64,000 nucleotides of DNA from Rhizobium sp. BK650 (GTDB lineage Bacteria > Pseudomonadota > Alphaproteobacteria > Rhizobiales > Rhizobiaceae): the NCBI RefSeq assembly GCF_014195325.1, contig NZ_JACIBK010000010.1, positions 1-64,000 of the forward strand, given 5' to 3'. Shown here one piece after another: positions 34,845-43,764 of this stretch. How positions within the stretch are numbered: position 1 is the first letter of the stretch; each line of letters starts with the position of its first letter. The notes beneath the pieces were generated by a model that saw only the letters and a list, made by a program, of their open reading frames with translations, did no database searches and was not told where the DNA came from. The translations under genes and the position numbers were made by a program.

Positions 34845-36620
34845 TTGAACGGACTTAGCATCTCGCCAGCTAAGAAGGGCGAGAAAAACCTCGGCGCGGA
34901 AGCGATGCAACGCAGCCGCGGAGGGTTGATAGCGGTTGGCGCCGCAAGTGCGCTGGTCAACGTGCTCTATCTAACCAGCTCGTTTTTTATGCTGCAGGTC
35001 TATGACCGCATCATACCGAGCCGCAGCATTCCATCGCTGATTGCGCTCATCCTTCTTGCGCTGTTGCTCTATGTATTTCAGGGAGCCTTCGATCTGGTGC
35101 GCGGGCGAATTCTCGTTCGGATATCGGGAGTATTCGATGAGGTGATGAGCCGCCGCATCTTCAAGATGACGCTGAAGGCGCCGCTCAAGGGCAACGTTGG
35201 CGGTGACGGCCTTTCTCTGCTGCGCGACTTTGAGCAGGTTCGCTCCTTCCTTTCTAGCTCCGGTCCGTCAGCCTTTTTCGATCTACCTTGGGTGCCGCTT
35301 TATGTCGGCATCTGTTTTCTGTTTCATCCAATGATCGGCGTTATTGCCATCTGCGGCGCGCTGGTCCTCATGGCGCTGACTTATCTGACAAATAGAAGCT
35401 CGCAAGCTTCAGCCAAGAAAGCCTATGAACTTGCGGCCGAGAGAAATGCACTTGCAAGCGCGGCGCAGCGCAATGCAGAAGTAATCCACGCCATGGGTAT
35501 GGCCGACGAGCTCGCAGACAGCTGGTCTACACGCAACGATGCCTACCGCGATGTTCAATCCGCCAATGCCGATACCGTCAACGGCTACGCGATCGTCTCG
35601 AAGATCTTCCGCATGGCACTGCAGTCGGGCGTGCTTGCCGCCGGTGCAGTGCTGGTTATCGAGAACATGGCCTCCGGCGGCATCATCATTGCCGCGTCTA
35701 TCCTCACATCGCGGGCGCTCGCACCCGTCGAGCAGGTGATCGCCAACTGGAAGGGGTTTGTCGCGGCCCAGCAATCCTGGAAGCGGCTACGGCAGGTTCT
35801 GGCGCTGCTGCCCGAGACAGTTTCGCCGCTTGAGCTGCCTGCGCCATCCCGCGAGCTTTCCATCGAGGCGATGTCGAGTGGCGCCCCCGGCAAGCAGGAG
35901 CTAATCGTCCAGGGCATCAGTTTCACGTTGCGGGCAGGAAACGCGCTCGGCGTCATCGGCCCGAGCGCTTCAGGCAAATCCTCGCTGGTGCGTGCTATCG
36001 TCGGTCTATGGCCAGCCTATCGCGGGTCGGTGCGGCTAGATGGTGCGGCACTCGACCAGTGGGACGATATCTCGATCGGACGCCACATCGGCTATCTGCC
36101 GCAGGATGTAGAGCTCTTTGCCGGCACGGTGGCCCAGAACATTTCACGCTTTCATAGCGATGCACAAGCAGCAGAGATTATCGCGGCAGCCCGCACGGCC
36201 GGGGTCCATGACCTGATCCTGCGGCTACCGAAGGGTTACGAGACGGAGATAGGGGCAGGCGGCTCCATGCTTTCGGCCGGCCAGCGTCAACGCATCGCCC
36301 TTGCTCGGGCGCTCTATCGCGATCCCTTCCTCGTCGTGCTCGACGAGCCGAATTCCAATCTAGACATTGAAGGAGAGTCGGCGCTCGCCGGCGCGATCCT
36401 AAGTGTTCGCCAGCGCGGCGGCATCGTCATTGTCGTTGCTCACCGGCCAGGCACACTTTCCAGCGTCGATCTCGTGCTGGCAATGCGTGAAGGGCAGGTG
36501 CTTGCCTTCGGACCGAAGGATCAGGTGCTTGCCAAGGTCCTCCGCGCCGACAATCTAACGGAGCAGTCGAGACACGGATCGCTGAAGGTTGTTGCTGAAA
36601 GTCAGGAGCAGGGTCGATGA
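34845..36620 (+). CDS. prsD: Type I secretion ABC transporter, permease/ATPase (PrsD-like)
   Basis: 591 residues in the inner membrane. Six helices in ~25-310, then the ATPase: Walker A GPSASGKSS (~370), signature LSAGQRQRIALARAL, Walker B FLVVLDEP. Lacks an N-terminal C39 peptidase, as in PrtD/PrsD exporters of RTX proteins. I chose TTG at 34845: GGAG is 8 bases upstream, whereas the TTG two codons earlier is too close. prsE follows with an ATGA overlap. Confidence 0.92.
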   Translation: MNGLSISPAKKGEKNLGAEAMQRSRGGLIAVGAASALVNVLYLTSSFFMLQVYDRIIPSRSIPSLIALILLALLLYVFQGAFDLVRGRILVRISGVFDEVMSRRIFKMTLKAPLKGNVGGDGLSLLRDFEQVRSFLSSSGPSAFFDLPWVPLYVGICFLFHPMIGVIAICGALVLMALTYLTNRSSQASAKKAYELAAERNALASAAQRNAEVIHAMGMADELADSWSTRNDAYRDVQSANADTVNGYAIVSKIFRMALQSGVLAAGAVLVIENMASGGIIIAASILTSRALAPVEQVIANWKGFVAAQQSWKRLRQVLALLPETVSPLELPAPSRELSIEAMSSGAPGKQELIVQGISFTLRAGNALGVIGPSASGKSSLVRAIVGLWPAYRGSVRLDGAALDQWDDISIGRHIGYLPQDVELFAGTVAQNISRFHSDAQAAEIIAAARTAGVHDLILRLPKGYETEIGAGGSMLSAGQRQRIALARALYRDPFLVVLDEPNSNLDIEGESALAGAILSVRQRGGIVIVVAHRPGTLSSVDLVLAMREGQVLAFGPKDQVLAKVLRADNLTEQSRHGSLKVVAESQEQGR

Positions 36621-37915
36621 TGAAGAGATCGCTACACTCGCTGAACCGTCACGTCCTGTCCGTTTGGGTCCTGTCCGTCGCGCTTGTCGGCGGCATGGGG
36701 GGCTGGGCCGCCTCGACGTCGCTTTCCAACGCCGTGGTCGGGCAGGGGACCGTGATTATCGATCAGAACGTAAAGAAGATTCAGCATCTTACGGGCGGCA
36801 TCGTGTCGGAACTGATGGCAACGGAAGGGGCCCACGTCCAGGCGGGCGATGTCCTTCTGCGTCTCGACAGCACCTCTGTGAAAGCCAATCTCGCCATTAT
36901 CGACAGTAATCTTGCCCAGCTCTATGTCCGTCGCGCTCGCCTGCAGGCCGAACGGATCGGCGCAACGGAATTCTCTGCGGACGATGTTCCTGCAAACAGC
37001 TTGGATATCGCCGTCAACAAGAATCTAATCGACGGCGAGATCCAGCTTTTCCATGCCCGCCAGTCGTCCCTGGTCGGGATGCGCAAGCAGTTGGAAGAGC
37101 GCAAGGCGCAGCTCTCCGAGGAGATACAGGGCGATACACTGCAACTTGCATCGATCGATGAGGCGATTAAGCTCGTCGATCAGGAATATGATGCCGCCGC
37201 CAAGCTTTACGACCAGAAGATCGTTACCATGCAGAAGGTCAACGGCCTTAAGCGCCAACGCGTTGAACTCGATGGCAATCGCGGGGAGCGGCTGTCTTCA
37301 CGAGCGCAGGCGGAGGGTAAGATCGCCGAGATCAACCTGCAAATATTGCAGCTTGACGAAGATCGCAGGACCGAAAATTCGAAGGATCTGACGGATGTCG
37401 AGGCCAAAACTTCCGAAATGCAGGAACGTCGCATCGCGACCGTCGACCAGCTGAACCGTCTGGAACTACGCGCACCGATGAGCGGCCGCATCTATCAAAT
37501 GACAGTCCATACCGTCGGAGGTGTCGTCAACCCCGGCGAGGTGCTGATGCTATTGGCGCCCGATCGGCGCGACCTGACCATCGAGGCGAAGATTGCCACT
37601 CGCGATATCGACCAGCTCACGAGCGGCCAGAAGGTCGATATCCGGTTTAGCGCCTTCGATCAAAGAACGACGCCGGAAGTGCAAGGGGAGGTCGTATCGA
37701 TTTCGCCCGATGTGGTGACCGATCAGCACAGCGGTGCCGAGTATTATCCCGTCCGCGTCAAGCCGGAACCGGCGAGCTTGCAGAAGCTTACCAACTTGGC
37801 GCTTTATCCCGGCATGCCGGCGGAGGTCTTCATCAAAGTCGCGGACCGTTCCGTTATCTCATACATGACGAAGCCCCTGATGGATCAGATTAGCCACACA
37901 TTTCGCGAGCAGTGA
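36617..37915 (+). CDS. prsE: Type I secretion membrane fusion protein (PrsE-like, HlyD family)
   Basis: 432 residues. One N-terminal helix (~15-37), a short lipoyl-like half (IQHLTGGIVSELMATEGAHVQAGDVLLRL), a long coiled coil (~90-280), the second lipoyl half, and the HlyD C-terminal beta domain (LRAPMSGRIYQMTVHTVGGVVNPGE ... LALYPGMPAEVFI). Connects PrsD to a TolC-type outer-membrane channel not found in this window. Exports RTX-tailed glycanases and related proteins in rhizobia. Coupled to prsD by overlapping stop and start codons. Confidence 0.93.
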   Translation: MMKRSLHSLNRHVLSVWVLSVALVGGMGGWAASTSLSNAVVGQGTVIIDQNVKKIQHLTGGIVSELMATEGAHVQAGDVLLRLDSTSVKANLAIIDSNLAQLYVRRARLQAERIGATEFSADDVPANSLDIAVNKNLIDGEIQLFHARQSSLVGMRKQLEERKAQLSEEIQGDTLQLASIDEAIKLVDQEYDAAAKLYDQKIVTMQKVNGLKRQRVELDGNRGERLSSRAQAEGKIAEINLQILQLDEDRRTENSKDLTDVEAKTSEMQERRIATVDQLNRLELRAPMSGRIYQMTVHTVGGVVNPGEVLMLLAPDRRDLTIEAKIATRDIDQLTSGQKVDIRFSAFDQRTTPEVQGEVVSISPDVVTDQHSGAEYYPVRVKPEPASLQKLTNLALYPGMPAEVFIKVADRSVISYMTKPLMDQISHTFREQ

Positions 37916-38011
37916 GTGCCCTGCAATATGGGTGTTGGAAAGACGATTGAACGAATCTGCTGACGCGCACGCGATTTCGGCCGGTCGCCGGACCAGTTGG
38001 GGCTCGAGGGC

Positions 38012-38108
38012 GAAAGATACGGATCTTCGCTGCCTGATGATCCAGGCAGGCGACAACCCACGTGTATGGTACGAACTTAGCTGGGACCTGCCTGCGCGGA
38101 TGAAATGA
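38012..38108 (+). pseudogene. 3' fragment of a transglutaminase-like cysteine peptidase gene
   Basis: Bases 38012-38078 match 34184-34250, the 3' end of the intact BTLCP gene, at about 58 of 67 positions. The same frame reads KDTDLRCLMIQAGDNPRVWYEL (intact gene: KDTDLRWLMIQSSDNPRVWYEI), with nine extra codons before TGA. No signal peptide or catalytic segment precedes it, so it is a remnant. With the intact copy it brackets prsDE. Confidence 0.8.
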
Positions 38109-38177
38109 ATCCATGGATGGTTTCCAGCCGAGGCTTAGTCTCTCTTCAAGACCACGGATAGTGTGACGCCCATCGCA

Positions 38178-39224
38178 TCATGTTTTGTGTTCTATGAAAA
38201 AGGCATCACTTTCCGCGGGCACAAGCTCTAGCGGCCAGATACGGTTAGGCGATCCATTGCGGTAGGTTGCCGAATAGGCAGGCATCTCCGCAAGCAAGGT
38301 TTCGGCTAGTGCTGCGCCGAGATCAGGCAGCGACATACGGAAGCAGGTGAGGGTCGGCTGCAGGAACCTGGCGCGCGGTTCCTCGCGGAAGCCGATGACG
38401 GCGAGATCGCGGCCGGGGACGATGCCGGCCTCGACGACGCGGCGGTAGAGCCCGATCGCCATCAATTCGTAGATCAGAATAATCGCGGTCGGCCGGTCTT
38501 CGATTCGCAGTAGTTCGTCGCCGGCCCTGTAGCCGCCCTGTTCGCTGGATTTTACGCGTATCACGAGCTCCGGATCATATTTAATTCCGTGCCGTTCCAG
38601 AGCCTTCCGATAGGCATCCACGAAGATATAACCGAGATTGATCTCCCCTGAGGGGGCGGCAATCGCAATGCGGCGATGCCCCTTGCCGACGAGCCGGTCG
38701 ACAGCGCAGGCCGCGACACCTTCGAAATCAAGGTCGATCCAGGTGAAGTTGCCGCCGCCGGAAGAGCTGCGGCCGAGTGCTACGAAGGGAATCTTCGCCT
38801 TGACGAGCAAATCGATACGTTTGTCGATGCGTTGCGTTGCAGAGATGATCATGGCATCGACGACGCGGCGCGCCACCATGCGTTTTAGATATTCGTAGGG
38901 ATCCTCGTCGCTGGGGCAGGGGAGCATGACGAGATCGAGCTTATGCCGTGACAACACGCTTTGGAGGCCGCCGGTGACCCCAAGGAAAAAGTTGTCGCTG
39001 TTTTCGACCGTCTCCTTGCTGGATTCAATCATCAGGCCAATGACGTTGGTCGTTCCCTGACGAAGGCTGCGGCCGGACTGGTTGGCGACGTAGCCGAATT
39101 CCTCGGCGGCGGCCAACACGCGCTTGCGTGTCTCCTCATTGACGTCGGCCTTACCGTTCAGGGCACGCGAAACCGTCCCGATCGATATGTCGAGATGTTT
39201 TGCGAGCTGACGGATACCCTTCAT
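38178..39224 (-). CDS. LacI-family transcriptional regulator
   Basis: 348 residues. The N-terminal helix-turn-helix plus hinge is clear (IRQLAKHLDISIGTVSRALNGKADVNEETRKRVLAAAEEFGYVAN), followed by a periplasmic-binding-protein-like sugar-sensing domain (NVIGLMIESSKE ... TCFRMSLPDLGAALAETLL). Divergent from the ABC operon at 39.5 kb; three AAACGTTT-centred palindromes between them are its predicted operators, one close to its own start, suggesting autoregulation. The inducer is unknown, probably the transported sugar or its catabolite. Confidence 0.95.
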   Translation of the reverse strand: MKGIRQLAKHLDISIGTVSRALNGKADVNEETRKRVLAAAEEFGYVANQSGRSLRQGTTNVIGLMIESSKETVENSDNFFLGVTGGLQSVLSRHKLDLVMLPCPSDEDPYEYLKRMVARRVVDAMIISATQRIDKRIDLLVKAKIPFVALGRSSSGGGNFTWIDLDFEGVAACAVDRLVGKGHRRIAIAAPSGEINLGYIFVDAYRKALERHGIKYDPELVIRVKSSEQGGYRAGDELLRIEDRPTAIILIYELMAIGLYRRVVEAGIVPGRDLAVIGFREEPRARFLQPTLTCFRMSLPDLGAALAETLLAEMPAYSATYRNGSPNRIWPLELVPAESDAFFIEHKT

Positions 39225-39275
39225 CTCAGGCGATCTTTCTTTTGAGAACGCGGACCATTCGATCTTATTGCCATG

Positions 39276-39289
39276 GGAAAACGTTTACG
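39276..39289. promoter_or_regulatory. Predicted LacI-type operator O1
   Basis: GGAAAACGTTTACG, an imperfect palindrome centred on AAACGTTT, 52 bases upstream of the regulator start codon. Placed to control the regulator itself or to form a loop with O2/O3 (centres 159 and 181 bases away). Confidence 0.75.
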
Positions 39290-39426
39290 GAAAGCATTTG
39301 CGGTGCGGACAGAATGTATTTTTGCGGAGGTTCAAAAAAATCTTGTTGCTGCATTGCCGAAGATGTTTGCCTAAGCGCCCGTTCGCATTGCGATTTTTCG
39401 CGATAGCCGGTCGACCGGCGCTGGCA

Positions 39427-39456
39427 TTGACAGCAGTAAACGTTTCCGCTTAGTAT
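39427..39456 (+). promoter_or_regulatory. Predicted promoter of the sugar ABC operon
   Basis: A perfect -35 (TTGACA, 39427-39432) and a -10 (TAGTAT, 39451-39456) separated by 18 bases. Operator O2 lies in the spacer, so repressor binding would exclude RNA polymerase. The first gene starts about 50 bases downstream of the expected +1. Confidence 0.7.
39435..39448. promoter_or_regulatory. Predicted LacI-type operator O2
   Basis: AGTAAACGTTTCCG, centred on AAACGTTT, inside the promoter spacer. Its centre is 22 bases (two helical turns) from O3, so two repressor dimers could bind the same DNA face. Confidence 0.8.
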
Positions 39457-39470
39457 CGTAAACGTTTACG
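39457..39470. promoter_or_regulatory. Predicted LacI-type operator O3
   Basis: CGTAAACGTTTACG, a perfect 14-base palindrome covering the expected transcription start. It is the best-conserved of the three sites. Confidence 0.85.
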
Positions 39471-39514
39471 GAAGCGTTTCGGGAGGAATCTGAAGCGCAC
39501 CGCTGGAGGAAATC

Positions 39515-40549
39515 GTGAAATTGAATGCCGTTCTGTGCGGGTGCGGAGCTATGTCTAAAGGCTGGTTACGCGCTATCGAGGAAACACCCGATCTTGCCGG
39601 GGCTATTGAAGTCGTCGGCCTAGTAGACGTCAATCCGGTTGCCGCCGAGAAGCTCGCCGAGGAATTCGGCCTGAGTACGGCTCGCACCGGCACGGATCTT
39701 GCTGCCATCATTGCCGAGACCAAGGCAGACATCGTCTTCGACGTCGTTATCCCGGTCGCGCGTTTCGATGTCGTGTCAACGGCCATGAAGGGCGGTTGCC
39801 ATGTGCTTTCTGAAAAGCCGATGGCGACCTCGCTCGCCGAAGGTGCTGCCCTGATCGATCTCGCAGCCGAAACCGGCAAGATCCATGCAATCATCCAGAA
39901 TCGTCGCTTCATTTCAGGTGTGCGCCGTCTGCGTCGCTTCGTCGAAAGCGGGGCGATCGGCGAGTTGACCGGCATCCATTGTGATTTCTTCATTGCGCCG
40001 CACTTTGGTGGATTTCGCGAGGAAATGGACAATGTCCTGCTGCTGGATATGGCAATCCATACTTTTGATGCCGCCCGTTATGTCGCCGGCAAGAAGCCGC
40101 TTGCCGTTTATTGCGTTGAGCGTAATCCGAAAGGGTCCTGGTATCGGCACGGCGCCTCGGCCAATGCCACGTTCGAATTCTCCGACGATGTCATCTTCAC
40201 CTATCGCGGCTCGTGGTGTGCCGAAGGAGAGCGCACGAGCTGGGAAAGCCAGTGGCGGATCGTCGGCTCAAAGGGCATGCTGACCTGGGACGGTGATGAA
40301 GAGTTCAAGGCGGCAGTTTCCGGCAATGAGCCAGGCCTGCTTCGTGGTTTTTCACCCGTCGAGGTTCCCGCGCCTGAGCGCGAGGAAGAAACGCATGGCC
40401 ACGCTAGCGTGATTGCAAGCTTCGTCGACGCGATCCGTACCGGCAAGCGGCCTGAGACAGTCAGTTCCGACAATATCAGAAGCCTCGCCATGGTCTTCGG
40501 CGCAATCGAGAGTGCCAAGACCGGGCGTCGCGTCGAAATTTCAGCATAA
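39515..40549 (+). CDS. Gfo/Idh/MocA-family oxidoreductase
   Basis: 344 residues. N-terminal Rossmann fold (NAVLCGCGAMSKGWLRAIEE; second strand GLVDVN), the EKP signature in HVLSEKPMA near residue 97, and the C-terminal alpha/beta domain with LDMAIHTFDAARY carrying the catalytic Asp/His. An NAD(P)-dependent sugar or cyclitol dehydrogenase. The start is GTG, with GGAGGA 4 bases upstream. First gene of the LacI-controlled operon, 11 bases before the isomerase gene. Confidence 0.9.
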   Translation: MKLNAVLCGCGAMSKGWLRAIEETPDLAGAIEVVGLVDVNPVAAEKLAEEFGLSTARTGTDLAAIIAETKADIVFDVVIPVARFDVVSTAMKGGCHVLSEKPMATSLAEGAALIDLAAETGKIHAIIQNRRFISGVRRLRRFVESGAIGELTGIHCDFFIAPHFGGFREEMDNVLLLDMAIHTFDAARYVAGKKPLAVYCVERNPKGSWYRHGASANATFEFSDDVIFTYRGSWCAEGERTSWESQWRIVGSKGMLTWDGDEEFKAAVSGNEPGLLRGFSPVEVPAPEREEETHGHASVIASFVDAIRTGKRPETVSSDNIRSLAMVFGAIESAKTGRRVEISA

Positions 40550-40560
40550 GGATTGATGAT

Positions 40561-41463
40561 GTGAGCAACCCTGCCAAAGCCATTCGTATCGGTACCATGG
40601 TCAGCGCCTCAAAGGGTGGCGCCGACAGGCGCATTGCCCAGATCGCCGACATGGGTTTCGAAAGCTTCGAGCCTTTCTTCTGGCAGACCACCAACGGCCA
40701 GGATCTTGCCGAACTCGGCAAGCGCAGCGTCGACGCGATTGGCGATCGCGACATCACCATTTCGACGCTCGGCATGTTCGGCAATCCGCTTGAGGAGACC
40801 GAGATGGACCTGCAGACCTTGCAGGGCTGGAAGGATTGCATCGACAACGCTCATCACTTCGGCGCCACCTGCGTCGCCGGTTTCACCGGCCGTATCCGCA
40901 ACAAGCCGCTGACCGACAGCCTGCCGCGTTACAAGCAGATCTGGTCCGAACTTGCCAAGCGCGCTGCCGACAAAGGCATCAAGATCGCTTTTGAAAATTG
41001 CGCCATGGATGGCAATTGGGCGACGGGCGATTGGAACATTGCCCATAATCCGGATGCCTGGGAACTGATCTTCAACGAAACGCCTGACGACAATATCGGC
41101 CTCGAATGGGAGCCGTGCCATCAGATGGTCTATCTGATCGAGCCGCTCCCGCAGATCCGCAAATGGGCGAGCAAGATCTTCCATGTCCACGGCAAGGATG
41201 CGACCATTCGTTGGGATGTCATCAAGGAGCACGGCATTTTCGGCAAGGAGAAGTTCGTGTTCATGCGCACGCCAGGCTTCGGCGACAGCAACTGGACCGA
41301 TATCATCTCTGAACTGCGGCTTGCCGGCTGGTCCGGTTCCATCGACATTGAAGGCTGGCATGACCCGGTCTATCGCGACGCCTTGGAAATGACCGGGCAG
41401 GTCTATGCGCTGAACCATCTGAAGCATGCCCGGGGTGGCGATTTCGTCGTTGATCCGGTTTGA
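40561..41463 (+). CDS. Sugar phosphate isomerase/epimerase (AP-endonuclease 2-like TIM barrel)
   Basis: 300 residues. Xylose-isomerase-like barrel: SASKGGADRRIAQIADMGFESFEPFF at the N-terminus, metal-site segments IAFENCAMDGNW, LEWEPCHQM, FHVHGKDATI and GSIDIEGWHDP (Glu, His, Asp, Glu ligands). Probably isomerises the keto-sugar made by the preceding dehydrogenase. The start is GTG after AAGGA. Confidence 0.88.
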   Translation: MSNPAKAIRIGTMVSASKGGADRRIAQIADMGFESFEPFFWQTTNGQDLAELGKRSVDAIGDRDITISTLGMFGNPLEETEMDLQTLQGWKDCIDNAHHFGATCVAGFTGRIRNKPLTDSLPRYKQIWSELAKRAADKGIKIAFENCAMDGNWATGDWNIAHNPDAWELIFNETPDDNIGLEWEPCHQMVYLIEPLPQIRKWASKIFHVHGKDATIRWDVIKEHGIFGKEKFVFMRTPGFGDSNWTDIISELRLAGWSGSIDIEGWHDPVYRDALEMTGQVYALNHLKHARGGDFVVDPV

Positions 41464-41525
41464 ATATGGCTGGCGTGGAGGAAATCGCCGGTCATTTTAA
41501 TGGATAACCACAAAGGAGGAGAACC

Positions 41526-42758
41526 ATGGCTATCCGTAAATCCGTAATTTTGGGCGCGCTGGCGCTCGCAAGCGTTTCGCTCTTCGGCTTGTCTGCCAAG
41601 GCGGAAGACGTCAAACTGACGCTCTGGTCGCTGGACAAGGATACCCAACCAGCGCCGACCCTGGTCAAGGAATTCAACGACCAGCATAACGGCATCACCA
41701 TCGAATATCGTCTAATTCAGTTTGACGACGTCGTCACCGAAGCGATGCGTGCTTATGCTACCGGCCAGGCCCCCGACATCATCGCGGTGGATAATCCCGA
41801 ACATGCGTTGTTTTCTTCGCGCGGCGCTTTTCTCGATATCTCGGACATGATCAAGAATTCGAAGGTCATCAAGCCCGAGAACTATTTCCCCGGACCACTG
41901 AAATCCGTAGAGTGGGACGGTAAATATTTCGGCGTGCCGAAGGCGACGAACACGATCGCCCTCTACTACAACAAGGATATGTTCAAGGCGAAAGGGCTCG
42001 ATCCGAACAAGCCGCCGCAGACCTGGGACGAACTCGTCGAGGATGCCCGCAAGCTGACCGATCCGGCAAAGAACGTGTATGGGCTCGCCTTTTCCGCCAA
42101 GGCCAACGAGGAGGGTACGTTCCAGTTCCTGCCTTGGGCACAGATGGGTGGCGGCGGCTACCAGCACATCAATGCCGATGGCGCCGTCAAGGCACTCGGT
42201 ATCTGGAAGACGATCATCGACGAGAAGCTCGCTTCACCAGACACGTTGACCCGCGGCCAGTGGGATTCGACCGGTACCTTCAATTCCGGTAATGCCGCCA
42301 TGGCTATTTCCGGCCCTTGGGAGCTGGACCGCATGGTGCAGGAAGCCAAGTTTGACTGGGGTGTCGCGCTGCTGCCGGTTCCGAAGGAAGGCGCTGAGCG
42401 CTCGTCGGCCATGGGCGACTTCAACTGGGCGATCTTTTCGACCACCAAACATCCGGCCGAAGCCTTCAAGGCGCTCGAATATTTCGCCTCTCAGGACGAC
42501 AAAATGTTCAAGAACTTCGGCCAGCTTCCGGCCCGTTCCGACATTTCGATCCCCGCGACCGGCCAGCCGCTCAAAGATGCTGCATTGAAGGTTTTCCTTG
42601 AGCAGCTGAAATATGCCAAGCCGCGCGGCCCGCACCCGCAATGGCCGAAGATCTCGAAGGCGATCCAGGACGCAATTCAGGCCGCACTGACAGGCCAGAT
42701 GAGCCCGAAGGATGCGCTTGATCAGGCTGCCGACAAGATCAAGGCAGTCCTCGGCTGA
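41526..42758 (+). CDS. Sugar ABC transporter substrate-binding protein (family 1)
   Basis: 410 residues with a Sec signal peptide (VILGALALASVSLFGLSAKA). Extracellular solute-binding protein family 1 pattern (LTLWSLDKDTQPAPTLVKEFNDQHNGITIEY ... GNAAMAISGPWELDRMVQEAKFDWGVALLPVP). Strong ribosome site AAAGGAGGAG. Captures the sugar in the periplasm and delivers it to the two permeases that follow. Confidence 0.93.
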   Translation: MAIRKSVILGALALASVSLFGLSAKAEDVKLTLWSLDKDTQPAPTLVKEFNDQHNGITIEYRLIQFDDVVTEAMRAYATGQAPDIIAVDNPEHALFSSRGAFLDISDMIKNSKVIKPENYFPGPLKSVEWDGKYFGVPKATNTIALYYNKDMFKAKGLDPNKPPQTWDELVEDARKLTDPAKNVYGLAFSAKANEEGTFQFLPWAQMGGGGYQHINADGAVKALGIWKTIIDEKLASPDTLTRGQWDSTGTFNSGNAAMAISGPWELDRMVQEAKFDWGVALLPVPKEGAERSSAMGDFNWAIFSTTKHPAEAFKALEYFASQDDKMFKNFGQLPARSDISIPATGQPLKDAALKVFLEQLKYAKPRGPHPQWPKISKAIQDAIQAALTGQMSPKDALDQAADKIKAVLG

Positions 42759-42770
42759 TCCCGCATAACC

Positions 42771-42790
42771 GGATGGCCGACTGGCCATCC
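42771..42790 (+). terminator. Intra-operon hairpin after the binding-protein gene
   Basis: Perfect 8-bp stem GGATGGCC/GGCCATCC with a 4-base loop, followed by CATCTTTTCC. Likely an attenuating or mRNA-stabilising stem that makes the binding protein more abundant than the permeases. The other ABC operon has a similar element at 62377-62398. Confidence 0.6.
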
Positions 42791-42861
42791 CATCTTTTCC
42801 TCCCGGCGAGGGCTGTCTCCGGCATAAGCCAGGCAGCCCCGTTCGGAGCATCGGAGGACCC

Positions 42862-43764
42862 ATGAGAAGGATCCTTTCCAGCGTTAGGGATGGCCGCGGT
42901 TTCGATATCGTGCTTGTCGCCTTTCCGCTCGGCTTTCTGTTTCTGATGGCAGGCCTGCCGCTCATCTACAATGTGGTTATGAGCTTCCAGGAGGTTGACA
43001 TGTTCAGCCTCGGCACCTTCTCGCGCCCCTGGGTGGGCTTCAAGAATTACACCGATCTTTTCGCGCAGCCGGAAACGCTGCCGATCCTTTACAATACCGC
43101 GATCTTCGTCGTCGGCTCGATCGCAGGGCAGTTCCTGATCGGCTTCGGCCTGGCTCTGTTTTTCTGGGTGAATTTTCCCGGCGCCTCCTGGCTGCGCGGC
43201 CTGTTCCTCGTCTCATGGGTCATGCCAGGCCTCGTCGTCGGCGCAATCTGGAACTGGATTCTCTCGGGCGATTTCGGTGTGCTGAATTTTATCCTGAAGG
43301 AAAGCGGCATCGTCTCCGGTAATATTTTCTGGCGCTCGGACCCGCATTATTCGCTTTACGCCGTCATCATCGCCAATATCTGGCTCGGCACGTCCTTCAA
43401 CATGATTCTGCTTTCCGTCGGGCTTTCCGGCATTCCGGGCGATCTCTATGAAGCCGCCGAACTTGACGGCGCCACCGCTTGGCAGCGCTTCTGGACAATT
43501 ACGCTGCCGATGATGCGTTCGACGATCGGCGCCATCATCGCGCTCGGCCTGATCTTCACGCTGCAGCAGTTCGACCTCTTTGCCGCCATCACCTCGGGCG
43601 GGCCGAACAATTCCTCCAATGTCACGCAGTACTGGGCCTGGGACTTGTCTTTCCGCCAATATGATTTTGCCAAAGGCGCAACCATTTCCGTCATCATGAT
43701 CGTCTTCGTGATGTTTGCCTCTGTGGTCTATGTTCGCTCGACCCGCCATGAGGTGCGCGGATGA
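42862..43764 (+). CDS. Sugar ABC transporter permease (MalF-like)
   Basis: 300 residues with six membrane helices. The cytoplasmic EAA loop that contacts the ATPase reads EAAELDGATAWQRFWTITLP. Start ATG after GGAGGACC. Overlaps the next permease by 4 bases (ATGA). Confidence 0.92.
   Translation: MRRILSSVRDGRGFDIVLVAFPLGFLFLMAGLPLIYNVVMSFQEVDMFSLGTFSRPWVGFKNYTDLFAQPETLPILYNTAIFVVGSIAGQFLIGFGLALFFWVNFPGASWLRGLFLVSWVMPGLVVGAIWNWILSGDFGVLNFILKESGIVSGNIFWRSDPHYSLYAVIIANIWLGTSFNMILLSVGLSGIPGDLYEAAELDGATAWQRFWTITLPMMRSTIGAIIALGLIFTLQQFDLFAAITSGGPNNSSNVTQYWAWDLSFRQYDFAKGATISVIMIVFVMFASVVYVRSTRHEVRG

Noticed and set aside
40609..41427. An 819-base open frame antisense to the sugar isomerase gene
   Set aside because: The sense strand encodes a complete TIM-barrel enzyme with metal ligands; the antisense frame is a by-product of high G+C codon usage.
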